From Lichina pygmaea (taxonomy: Eukaryota > Ascomycota > Lichinomycetes > Lichinales > Lichinaceae): a stretch of 64,000 bases of DNA. This document shows, in pieces, positions 54,341 to 64,000 of this stretch. Made by a program: the position numbers and the translations under genes. Within the stretch, counting starts at the first letter, position 1. Each line of letters starts with the position of its first letter. The notes under the pieces are model-generated. The model ran no database searches. It was not told the DNA's origin and was given only the letters and a program-made list of their open reading frames with translations. The stretch spans positions 620,001 to 684,000 of the forward strand of contig OY730173.1 of NCBI GenBank assembly GCA_963422465.1, given 5' to 3'.

Positions 54341-55728
54341 GCAGACATCTCAGCATCAAAGATCTTGAAGAAGTTAGCTGGTAGCTTTTGTCCAGAGTTG
54401 GCTGATCTTGAAGAAAGAATTTGCACTTCTGGGAGTGCACCTCTGAGTCTCTCTGAGCTTCTGCTTGGCTCAGCTGTTTTATGTTTTTTCCCCCCTGGTA
54501 GAGACTGAGAGAGAGGGAAAGACATAACTGGGGGGGGTTGTAGAGCTGGAACAGAGGTAGCTGTTGGGATCTCATATTTTCCTGGGTGTGTGTTCTATGC
54601 TTCTCTTGCCTTCTTGGCTGCTTCCTGGTGTACTGGACAGACACTAGCCCAGGCTGGGTGAGCTCCTCTGCAGTTGCAGCATTTTGGCTTGAGAAGCTGT
54701 TCAGGAACTTGGCAGGCTCTCCTTTCATGCTGGCCTCCACAGGCACCACACACAGCTTTGTTCTTGCAGAAGCGTGCTTGGTGCCCATAGCCAGAGCACT
54801 TGAAACATTGTGCAATAACTGTGTCTGCCAGAAAAGGTTCTGCTTCATGCATCCTGTGCCCCAGCACTAGCCCACTCTCAATCAAAAGATTGGCTTGTTC
54901 AGGGGTAGCCAGATCCAGGTGGAGAGAGGTAACTGGCTTCTTTTGAGCTATAGCCTTCTTAGACCAGTAGGCTCTCAGGATGGTGATTTGTTTGCTCAGA
55001 GATGGGTTGCTGTTCTGGATTATCTGGCAGGTTTTCTCCAGGTCTTCAGGTTGGATATCTTCTGTTCTGACTCCATGGATCAGAACTGGAAATCTCTTGG
55101 GCTGGATGGTTGCTTCCTTTGTGAAGATAGCTGATACCCAGGCAGGGTTTTTCTCTAGGAAGACTTTAGTCTCTTGGCTTTCTGTGTTAATAAGGATATC
55201 CCCTGAAGGAAGTTTCCTTACTGCTCTGACCTGCTTGTTGTAGGGGCTGGGTAGTCTGTCTTGAAGAGCCTGGAAAAGCTGGATGTGAGTTCTATTAGCC
55301 ATGTCAGGTGGCTGGATACCAGGATGTACAAGAACTTCTTTGAGAATTCTTGCAGGTAGAGGGATTTGTGCTGGAATAGATTTTTGGACAGCCTGGGCAT
55401 ATGATAGCTTGGCTTCTTGTTTGTCCAGCCGCTTGTTGATATTCTCCAGCTTCTGGAAGATTCTGTTGGTGAGGCCAGTAGAGCTAGACTGGGCTTCTGT
55501 AGAGAAGGAGTTCTTTTTGATATTTTCCCAGCTTTTCAGAATGGATTCTGGGACTGGTTGAGTTTTGATCCAGGAGTCTACTAGTTTGTAGTCACTCTGG
55601 GGAGCTGGTTGGGGGGTAGGAGAGCTGGACTGGGTGCTAGCCAGACTCGGAGCTGGTTGGGAGAGTATAGCTGGTGTAGCTCTGGTGTTAATTTCTGAAA
55701 AGGTGGGTTTTTTCTTCTTGGGAGCTAT
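54337..55728 (-). pseudogene. L1d ORF1
   Basis: It reads like L1a ORF1 from position 55728, but the start codon is ATA instead of ATG, and a TAG at 54597-54595 replaces the TGG of L1a. Otherwise it is open to the natural TAA at 54339-54337. It keeps all zinc-knuckle residues: C-F-K-C...H...C, C-G-A-C...H...C and a third C-x2-C...H...C (about 54810-54660). This copy shows the ancestral knuckle better than L1a. Confidence 0.85.
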
Positions 55729-56230
55729 GTTAGAGATTGTTTGGCACTGGTTGGGTGTTTCCTGTCTGCAGAGTACTGCCAGAAAGAAGATTCACCCGGT
55801 TTCCCAGCAGTAATAATCTAGTCCTGGGACCAATCCCCAAGACTAGACTTTCCTGGGCAGCTTTTTCCAACTAAGCTCTGGGCAAAGCTAGAAGTATTAA
55901 CCTAGACTAGGGACCAGACCCCCTATCTAGACTTTCCTTGAGCCAAAGACTCTGCTAGCTCCAGAGTCAGTCAGACTCTAACTATTCCTCTTATCCTAAG
56001 ACTCTCTCTCTCTGGTTGTGGGTAGATTGCTGGTTGTTGAAGAAGAAGATCGTGGATTCAAGATCACAACTTTTGACAAACAGGTCTGATTCTCAAAGGT
56101 GATGGGTTTTCACCTTAAGGTTTGGGTGGTTTCAGAGAGGAACTCGGCTGTTTTCCAGAACATATGACAAATTGTGGTGTTTGTCAAAAATGATGGTCCT
56201 TGAAGAACGTGGTTCTGGGAAGAGTTGTGA
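55729..56230 (-). other. L1d 5' UTR
   Basis: About 500 bases matching L1a 16355-16723 and 30649-30785, including the CCTTAAGG segment. It ends at ACTCTTCCCAGAACC next to B3. Confidence 0.8.
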
Positions 56231-56236
56231 GCTCGG

Positions 56237-58915
56237 GCCAATAGTACTAACAAGACAGGAGATTATAAGTCTTGGCAATCCCAGTGTGGCCAGTCATTGC
56301 TTGGTCATGGGCTTCTTGGAACAGGTGTAGGTGTAGCTTGTTGTTCTCAGGGATCCAGAGTCAGTTCTTGTAGAAGAGATGGTCATTTTCCAAGCTGCAG
56401 TCTGAGAGAAACACTTCTTGACTGTGCCTGACACTATCCCTTAGCATCTGTGACACTGTTACCACTGGATCACCTTCAGCAAGGTTCTTATAGGTAGCTT
56501 GGATGACATCTGAAAGAGGTGTAGCACCAGATTCAGTGTCAACTAGTACAGCTTCTGAACATCTCAGGATCTGGATGGGCTTGACTTGAATCTCTGAATG
56601 TGCAAGATTCTTGGGCTTGAGGACAACTTACTCCATGAAGTCTTGACAGAGATCACTGTCTGACAGGAGGTCTTGGGAATGTTGAGTGAGAGTGTCAGCC
56701 TTGCACTGACTGCCTGGACAGTAGCTGATCTTGAAATTGAAGTGTGACAAGAACTCACTCCAACAAGCTTGACAGTGGGAAAAGCACTTTGATGACATGA
56801 AGTACTCTAAGTTCTTGTGGTCAGAGATGACCTTGACAGGTTCTGGAGATCCTTCAAGCTCTGCTCACCATTCTTCAAAAGCATGGACAATTGCCAGTAA
56901 CTCTTTGTCATAGATCTTGTAGTTGCATTCTGCTGGCAGGTGGTGGTGTGACAAGAAGGCAACAGGGTGTAGAACTCCTTCATAGTCTGGCTGTGACAGA
57001 ACAGCACCAGAGATGTAGTCAGAAGTGTCAGTCTCAACAACACACTCTTTCTTCAGATCAAAGTGCTACAGGATGGGTGCAGTGCTGAACACCTTCTTGA
57101 TACTTTCAAACAAGCGCTGCTCTGGAGTTTCCCACTTGAAGGCAACATTCTTCTTGGTCAGAGCTGTGAGTGGGGATGCAAGCTTGGCAAAGTCTTTGAT
57201 GAACTGGTGGTAGAAGTTTGCAAAAGTAATGAAGCTCCGCACTTCCTTGAGACTAGCAGGAGGATTCCACTCCTTGATGGCGTCAGTCTTGGCTGGGTCC
57301 ATGCTCACAGATCTGGGTCACCCATCTTCAGTGGCAGACTGAATGATGAGACTAAGGTACTTGACTTGATGCACTTCAAAGTCACACTTGGAGATGTCAA
57401 CTTGCAGGCTTGCATCTTGTAGTCGACTGAGAACAAGCTTGACATGCTTCCGGTGTTCCTTGAGTGTCTGACTGTAGACAAGGATATCATCTACATAGGC
57501 AGTGCCAAAGACATCAAGGATGTCAGGTCCCAAAACATTATTGATGTAGTTCTGGAACATGCTTGGAGTATTGGCAAGACCAAAGGGCATGACAAGGTAT
57601 TCGTAGAAACCTGAGTGTGTGCGGAACGCAGTCTTCCATTCTTCACCTTCCTTCATCTGGATACAGTTGAAGGCACCAACAATGTCAAGCTTGGTGTACC
57701 ACACAGCTTTGCAAAGCTAGTCCAACATCTCCTGGATCAGTGGTAGGGGGTAACAGTTCTTGATGGTGATGGTGTTGAGTGCTCTGTAGTCTACACAGAA
57801 ACACAATCCACCTTCTGGCTTCTTGACAAAAAGGACTGGTGCAGTAGGAGGTGATGAAGATGCTTGAATGAAGCTCTTGTTCAGGTTCTCTGTCAGGTAC
57901 TTCTTGAGAACTTCAAGTTCTTCTCTGCTCATGCTGTACAGAGGTCCAGAGGGTGCCTGGGTTCCTAGTTCTATCTTGATCTTGTGGTCAACTCCTGGAC
58001 GTAGAGGAGGAAGCTTGTCAGTGTTATCCTTGCTGAAGACGTCCAGGAACTTGTGCTACTGAGCAGGGAGAAGTGTGGCAGGATCCATGTACGTCTTTGG
58101 CTTCAACACCTACTTAATGTCTCTCAGAGAAACACTGAACACCTGGTGATCTGGCTTGGCAGCAAGAAGAGAAAATGTGGTAGCATTGATGGGGATTGGT
58201 GTGGCAGAAAGAGGCTTGGGATCCTGAGACTTTCCAGCAGACATCTTGGCTTCAAGATTCAAAGAGATTAGATAGCCATTGTTTGACTTGAGGTATGCAG
58301 ATCAGCAGTGATCTGACTTGAACATGATTGAGGTGTTTGTCTAATCAATGTGTGGCCTGTGCTTCTGGAGCCATGGCATCCCCAGAATCACATCATAGTG
58401 AAGACCAGGAGACACAAAGAGAGAGACTTCCTCCTGGTGCACGCCATCTGCTATGGTCATGATTGTCTTGGCAAGATGTGTGGTTTGTGACATCTTGCCA
58501 TTGAACAATCACAATGTGCGTGGGTAGGGGAGAGGTTCTTGGTGAAGAGATTACACAAAGGAAGCACCAATGCAGCCAAATGCTGAACAGCCAGAGTCAA
58601 TAAGAGTATTGCACTTGAATTTCCCATCTAGGATACAAGGAAGAAACAAGCACTTACTGTCCAATTGCTGGTCTGGAGACAGATAGCCAATATGGAGATC
58701 CTTTTCATGTCCTTGGGCACAACAATAACCAAGGACTACTTGTTTTCCGACTCTGGAGTAGTCTCAACAGTGGTAGATTTGGTGGTGGTTGTGGTGGTGG
58801 TAACAGCAGGCATGCTTTTCACTAGACAGAAGGTTGAGATGTGACCTTGGTTCCCACAGTAGAAGTAGAGGTCTTTGCTTTGGTGATGTTCTCACTCTTC
58901 TGGCATCAGCTTAGA
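56237..58915 (-). mobile_element. Ty3/gypsy element B3, internal fragment
   Basis: The minus strand matches B1 from the gag zinc-knuckle region (about 58915-58800) through protease (58640-58330), RT (57990-57320; Y-V-D-D near 57500), RNase H (57110-56700) to the start of integrase (56440-56237). Both LTRs are missing: the left is lost at L1d and the right is cut by D2. Heavily broken, old. Confidence 0.85.
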
Positions 58916-59353
58916 TGTTAAGGCCTAGGCCGGAACAGCCCAGGTAAGCGAGGGAGAGGTGTGAGTCATGCGGAACAACATCCGACTGATCTGGTGGACG
59001 AGCAAGAGCTAAGCGAGGAGCTCGTCCGGTGGACGAGCAGGAGCTAAGCGAGGAGCTCGTCCGGTGGACGAGCAGGAGCTAAGCGAGGAGCTCGTCCGGT
59101 GGACGAGCAGGAGCTAAGCGAGGAGCTCGTCCACGCAAAAGGATGATACCCCTCGAGGAGACCCCCCCCTTGGGGCATCTGTATAAAGACCCCCAAAGAG
59201 CCCGGAGGGATTAGCTCTCCAGGCTGAACACACATTACGAGCGACAATAGCAAGAGAGTTACCCCACTTGCTATTCATCTATTGAGTCCCTGCCCTCCTC
59301 GGTCGAAGACAGGACCACCCACATTCTGTGTGAACGTGGACTGGCCTTTAACA
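58916..59353 (+). repeat. 5' LTR of D2 (438 bp)
   Basis: TGTTAAGG...TTTAACA; sense TATA at 59182-59187. AGGCTGAACA (59221-59230), 39 bases further, is complementary over eight bases to GTTTCAGCCT just inside the LTR (59354-59363), a self-priming layout. Confidence 0.9.
58991..59130. repeat. Four 35-bp hairpin units in D2 LTR
   Basis: Units at 58991-59025, 59026-59060, 59061-59095 and 59096-59130. Each contains GGACGAGC and its inverse GCTCGTC(C) about 16 bases apart. D1 LTRs have one unit. They lie upstream of the TATA box, as enhancer repeats would. Confidence 0.9.
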
Positions 59354-59391
59354 GTTTCAGCCTCTAACACATAGGACACCGGCTCAATACG

Positions 59392-60936
59392 ATGGCAGAT
59401 CCACGCAGCCCTACCCCTTCGCAGGCAGGCCAACCTCGGGCTGCGCCTCAGGCGCAAGCCCAGGAACCACCTGTCCCTACCACCCTCACCTTACCTCCAA
59501 AGCCGTTGAAGGTAGGTACGCCGAAGAGGTACGATGGATCACGAGGGGGATTGGAATTATTCTTCTCTCAGCTTGAGCTTTACTACGGATTCAACGCCGC
59601 ACAATTCCCTACGGAACAGGAGAAGGTGCTGTTCGCAGCTTCCTACCTGGACGGACCGACATTTGCCTGGTTCAATGTCTACCTACGAGACTTCCTCAAC
59701 AACAAGGAAGATCCCTCTAGCATGGAGACCACGACACAGCAGATCATTGGGAGATTCTCTACCTTCAAGACCCAGATGAAGAAGACCTTCGGGGTCATTG
59801 ATGAAGAACGAGATGCGGAACGAAAGCTCCAAGCACTACGGCAGACAGGGTCAGCATCAGACTTCGCGGCGAAGTTCCAACAGTTGTCAGTGAGGACGCA
59901 ATGGGGAGACAGTGCCTTGACGGCACTATTCTACCAAGCTCTCAAGGAACGAGTCAAGGATGACATCGCACGAGGAGACCGACCCACCGACCTCGAGGAT
60001 ATGATCGACACAGCGGTACGCATCGACGACCGACAGTTTGAACAAGAACTCGAGAAGCGAGGCAAGCATGCAAGGCCATGGGGCAAAAAGACAGCGCCAG
60101 CACAAGACAAGTACGGCTTGACACCCATGGAGATCGATGCAACAACACCACAGGCAACAAAGAAGAAAGAAACACGGAAGTGTTACAATTGCCAGAAGGT
60201 AGGACACCTCGCAGCCAACTGCCAAAGCAAGAGGAAGAAAGAAGGCAAGGGTAAGCAGTTGAATGCCACCGGTGCCTGGAAAGGCAAGGGCATTCAGGAG
60301 CCACCGAGGGCTCCCAGAGGCACGCTACCCATGAACCGGTCAGAAGCAACACTCCTCGGACAGGAGGACAATCTCAGACAGCACATCGAAAGACTGGAGA
60401 ACGATCTGCAGAGGTCACTGGAGGACCTGCACACAATCCAAGACCAGATCGATAAGGTTCATTGGGAGGATGACCTGATCTCCGAATTCGACACAACAGA
60501 CTACGAGATTGACATAACCGGCATGCCACCAGTTCCCGAGACACCACTACTCCGACGACAGGATGCGACCTTGTCGGAGGATGGCGAAGCAAGAGTGACA
60601 CGATGGGTGGACGACACCATCAGCATCTCACAGCCCCGAGACATCGCAGCGCAAGTGGACTATCACCAGGCTACGACACCAGCCTGCAGACGTCCTTATT
60701 GGAAAGGATGTGAGGACCACCACTGCAAGGAACATCTCCTAGAGAAAAGGAGAAGGCACTACTTCCCTGGCCCAGAATACCACAAGAAAGCCTGGAGCAT
60801 CAAGCACCAGCTAAGCCAGCAAGGGAAAGAACGCGATGATTGCGGAGAAGACGCATGGGAGCTATGCTTCACTGAAAAATGCGAAAGACACGCGGCAGAA
60901 CGCCAGGCTCAGGGCCTTGGTTGTTCAAAAAACTAG
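59392..60936 (+). CDS. D2 gag
   Basis: A 514-residue gag, open throughout. It has an N-terminal proline/alanine-rich stretch, a capsid-like domain (residues about 35-230, starting K-R-Y-D-G-S-R-G-G-L), a CCHC knuckle C-Y-N-C-Q-K-V-G-H...C (about residues 264-277), a coiled-coil stretch (about 320-360) and a C-terminal cysteine/histidine-rich region (about 430-505). That region has two W-x2-C-x4-C-x2-H motifs: W-K-G-C...C-K-E-H and W-E-L-C...C-E-R-H. The pol frame overlaps its end by about 58 bases in the -1 frame, an arrangement Ty3-like elements are known to use for frameshifting. Confidence 0.85.
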   Translation: MADPRSPTPSQAGQPRAAPQAQAQEPPVPTTLTLPPKPLKVGTPKRYDGSRGGLELFFSQLELYYGFNAAQFPTEQEKVLFAASYLDGPTFAWFNVYLRDFLNNKEDPSSMETTTQQIIGRFSTFKTQMKKTFGVIDEERDAERKLQALRQTGSASDFAAKFQQLSVRTQWGDSALTALFYQALKERVKDDIARGDRPTDLEDMIDTAVRIDDRQFEQELEKRGKHARPWGKKTAPAQDKYGLTPMEIDATTPQATKKKETRKCYNCQKVGHLAANCQSKRKKEGKGKQLNATGAWKGKGIQEPPRAPRGTLPMNRSEATLLGQEDNLRQHIERLENDLQRSLEDLHTIQDQIDKVHWEDDLISEFDTTDYEIDITGMPPVPETPLLRRQDATLSEDGEARVTRWVDDTISISQPRDIAAQVDYHQATTPACRRPYWKGCEDHHCKEHLLEKRRRHYFPGPEYHKKAWSIKHQLSQQGKERDDCGEDAWELCFTEKCERHAAERQAQGLGCSKN

Positions 60937-63900
60937 CAGTGCTCTTCAAATCCGGAGTTGGAAGAGCAGGCAAGACAACACTCCGGAGAGAAGGGGTCAA
61001 GCAGAGCCTTGACGCGACAGCCTGCAGTCCGCATTTTCGCATCAAGATGAGAGTCAACAGGCATCTGACAAACACCATGATCGACTCTGGAGCTACTGGC
61101 AACTTCATGTCAGAAAGTTTTGCCAGGAAGCACAAGATCCCGACTCAGGAAAAGAGGAATCCATACCAACTAACGGTAGTGGACGGGACACCACTCTCCA
61201 ACAACCAAGGACGAGTGACGAAGGAGACCAAGAACCTACGACTGTGTGTCGACGGTACGACAATCAGATCAGAAGAATTCGACTTGGTCCAGATACCACA
61301 TGAAGTTATATTGGGTCTTCCGTGGTTGGAAAGTCAAAACCCAAGGATCGACTGGAAAAGAAGGCACCTAGTCTTTCCGAAGAGGAGTCTGGCAACTCGA
61401 GCAGAGCCAGAGAAAGTGAGAATCAAAGAGATCTCATATGCAGGGTGGAAGAAGCACCACCGGTGAGGGTGAGCCTATGTGGCTTGGATGAAGCCCCGAA
61501 ACCATCAACTTTGCACCACGCATGACGCCGTGGGCGAGACTCAGGCACCGCAGCTGCCAAGTGAGTATAAAGACTACCAGGAGATGTTTGGTGAGGAAGT
61601 GGTCGCGACGCTACCAGAACACCAAGAGTGGGATCACGAAATTCTGCTGGAAGACGGAAAGAAACCCACACATGGCCCTATTTACGCTCTATCAGCAAAG
61701 GAGCTTGAGGCCTTAAGAGATTACCTGGACGAGAACCTAGCGAAAGGGTTCATAAGACCTTCAACATCACCGGCCGGATACCCGATATTGTTTGTGCCAA
61801 AGAAAGACGGCAAATTACGACTGTGTGTCGACTACCGGCAGCTCAATGCGATCACGATTAAGAATCGCTACCCGCTACCGTTAATATCGGAAATCCAGGA
61901 CCGAATCCAAGGAGCCAAGTGGTTTACCAAATTCGACATCCGAGGCGCTTTCAACCTGGTTAGGATGAAAGATGGCGAAGAATGGAAGACAGCCTTTCGT
62001 ACGAGGTACGGGCATTACGAGTATACCGTTATGCCATTCGGCCTTACGAATGCACCGGCGACGTTCCAATCGCTCATTAACGCCATCCTCCGACAATACC
62101 TGGATATATTTGTTACCGCTTATATCGACGATGTCTTGGTTTACACCAATGGAACCCTGGAGGAGCACAAACAGCATGTCAAGAAGATCCTACATGCGCT
62201 CCAAGAAGCAGGAATGAGGTTACGCCTTGATAAGAGCGTCTTCCACGTGAAAGAAGTGGAATATTTGGGATCGATCCTGACGACGGAAGGAATCCGTATG
62301 GACGATACAAAGATCACGGCAGTACGAGACTGGCCAACACCCAAAAACCTCAAAGAAGTCCAATCCTTCCTGGGATTTGCGAACTTCTACCGACGATTCA
62401 TCAAGGAGTACTCGAGGATAGCAGCACCCTTGACTGAACTAACAAAGAAGGAAGAAACCTTCACATGGGGGAACAGCCAAGAGAGAGCGTTCCAGGAGCT
62501 GAAAGAGAAGTTCACCTCCGCACCCATACTGGCATCATTTGATCCCGGATGGCGGATCATCATGGAGACAGATGCCTCGGACCAAGCACTTGGATCTTGC
62601 TTGTGTCAACCAGACGCCGAAAACCGCCTACACCCTGTCGCATACCGATCAAGAAAGTTCTCTGGCCCAGAACTCAGGTATGATGTTCATGACAAGGAGT
62701 TGTTAGCGATTGTCGACGCATTCCAGGAGTGGAGACCTTACCTGGAAGGAGCAAAGTACACAGTGGACGTGTACTCAGACCACAAGAATTTGGCTTACTT
62801 CACGACGACGAAGAAGCTAAACAGACGACAAGTCCGATGGGCGGAGCTTTTAGCTTCATACGACTTCCAGATCTTCTATCGAAAAGGATCAGAAAACGCA
62901 CGAGCGGACGCGCTCAGCAGACGGCCTGATATGACGACAGACGACACGACAGAAGAGCGCCCAATCCTAGTGACAAAAGGACAAACTCTGGTCTATGCTC
63001 AACCTCAGTTAGCGAAAACTGAAGAAATGGGTGCACTCCTGACCCTAGGCCACAACGTTGCGGCCACGAACAAGGAAGAAGTGCCAGAGAGCGCACAAGA
63101 GGACGTGATTCGACAACATCACGATGGACCTCTACACAGACATCCTGGGCGAGACAAGACCCTGGAAAAGATCCGGAGACGTTACCACTTCAACGGAATG
63201 AAGCGGAAAGTGACGGAATTTATTCGCAACTGCGAAGAGTGTGCGAAAAACAAACCGTCACGCCACAAACCCTATGGAGAGAGTCAACAAATAGACCTCC
63301 CAGAAGCGGCTTGGGATACTATCACAATGGATTTTGTGGTGAAGCTGCCGAGGTCAGAGGACCCGGTAACAAAGGTGAAATATGACAGTATCTTGGTGGT
63401 TGTTGACAAACTCACCAAATACGCTCACCTGATCCTGTGGCGAGAGACAGGAACAGCGAGCGAACTCGCCAATGTCCTGCTCAAAGAATTGGTTAGCCAG
63501 TGAGGGCTACCCACGAAGATTATCTCGGATCGAGACAAACTCTTCACCTCGAAATTCTGGAACACGTGGACAAGACAGCTAGGGATAGACACAAGGATGT
63601 CTACTGCCTACCATCCACAAACAGACGGACAAACTGAGAGAACAAACCAGACGATGGAACAGTACCTACGCCACTACGTCAACCACCGACAGGACGATTG
63701 GGTAGAACTGCTACCAATGGCTCAGTTTGCGTACAACGATCAGCAACACAGCGTGACGGGCACGACACCGTTCTTTGCGAACTACGGCAGAAACCCCCGC
63801 TGGGAAGCGATGGCGGCTGGAAGTGGCACTTCAACGAACGTCGAAAAACTCACTGCTATGCATGAGGAAATGAAGACTGCAATTGAATCCGCACAAAAGA

Positions 63901-64000
63901 CAACAAGCCACCGCCTAAACAGCAAAAGGTTGAAGGGACCAACCCTGGAGAGGGGGGATAAGGTCTATTTGTCAACAAAAAACCTGCGCTCGAAGCGACC
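60879..64000 (+). pseudogene. D2 pol (protease, RT, RNase H, integrase; continues past edge)
   Basis: Protease with D-S-G-A-T-G-N-F near 61083 and the I-L-G-L-P-W-L block. RT with the F-I-R-P-S-T-S-P-A-G-Y block, D-Y-R-Q-L-N and Y-I-D-D-V-L-V-Y near 62125. RNase H with T-D-A-S-D-Q-A-L-G. Integrase with the H-x-H, C-x2-C zinc region (about 63110-63250), D-K-L-T-K-Y-A-H and Y-H-P-Q-T-D-G-Q-T-E. The chromodomain and opposite-strand ORF expected from D1 would lie beyond the window. About two breaks are seen. Confidence 0.85.

Larger units (their letters stand above)
42146..56230 (-). mobile_element. Near full-length LINE L1d, interrupted by A2 and L1e
   Basis: Minus-strand order: 5' UTR (56230-55729), ORF1 (55728-54337), ORF2 (54340-51703, then continuing 49426-49301 and 42796-42317) and the 3' UTR with A/T tail at 42146. 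A2 split it at TTATT, and L1e plus an 877-bp duplication split it at about 50303/51703. No clean target duplication could be found for L1d itself: its left flank is LINE 5' UTR (L1c) and its right flank is B3, so one side has probably been rearranged. Confidence 0.85.
58916..64000 (+). mobile_element. Ty3/gypsy chromovirus D2 (runs off right edge)
   Basis: 5' LTR 58916-59353, gag 59392-60936, protease about 61060-61420, RT about 61560-62330, RNase H about 62480-62900, integrase about 63080 onward. It inserted into B3; the expected duplicated target is TTAGA (58911-58915), with its partner beyond the window. CpGs are abundant, in contrast to D1 and D3. It looks close to whole, with about two breaks in the part seen, so it is the youngest-looking LTR element here. 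Confidence 0.9.

Noticed and set aside
58991-59130. CRISPR-like or telomeric repeat
   Set aside because: Head-to-tail 35-bp units with no spacers, in a D-family LTR with clear ends.
1-64000. Host genes, tRNA, rRNA, DNA transposons, Polinton-like or envelope genes
   Set aside because: None was recognised; all long similarities are to gag, protease, RT, RNase H, integrase, chromodomain or LINE ORFs.

Overview
The window appears to be a stretch of transposon-packed DNA from a filamentous fungus, most likely an ascomycete (Pezizomycotina). The basis is the LINE reverse transcriptase, which carries a Tad1-type block (W-A-A-R-H-G followed by S-P-E-K-Y-E), the chromodomain-bearing Ty3/gypsy elements of fungal type, and transition-rich decay that removes CpG, as expected of RIP or methylation-driven mutation. 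No host gene, tRNA or rRNA was recognised; essentially every base falls inside a mobile element.

Three Ty3/gypsy chromovirus families (called A, B and D here) and one Tad-like LINE family (L1, with a diverged relative L2) are nested in each other. Target-site duplications (TSDs) let most junctions be read. Left block: element A1 (<1-9764, minus) sits in LINE L1f (9765-10043), which sits in D3 (10044-14611, plus). A1 itself was hit by composite retroposon C1 (887-3439) and LINE L1g (5442-6747). The 3' LTR of D3 was hit by composite C2 (12347-14478). D3 lies in an old A copy, A3 (14612-16354, resuming 41367-41944). Middle block: full-length LINE L1a (16355-41366, plus, about 5.3 kb without insertions) split A3. 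Its 5' UTR was hit by composite C3 (16724-30635), C3 by D1 (18680-30116), and D1 by B1 (22800-28123). A second B element, B2 (32212-37977), sits at the ORF1/ORF2 junction of L1a. Right block: LINE L1d (about 42146-56230, minus) carries A2 (42801-49300) and a LINE insertion, L1e, flanked by an 877-bp direct duplication. Then come an old B fragment, B3 (56237-58915, minus), and the youngest-looking D copy, D2 (58916 to beyond 64000, plus).

Three things stand out. (1) Composite retroposons C1-C3: one 1.12-kb module (W) with constant ends is joined to LINE 3' fragments that begin at three different points and come from two LINE lineages. This is the architecture of the MINE (WEIRD+MGL) elements of Magnaporthe. 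(2) Families A and D carry, between pol and the 3' LTR and on the opposite strand, a small gene whose product has an exact fungal Zn2Cys6 cysteine spacing followed by a coiled coil. In family A the LTR has a TATA box pointing toward it. (3) The gag C-terminus of both families carries repeats of a W-x2-C-x4-C-x2-H motif that I cannot assign to a known domain. The LTR elements are treated as fossils: D2 looks nearly whole in the part seen, and B1 and D1 are moderately broken. A1 and A2 are more so, and A3, B2, B3 and D3 are heavily decayed.
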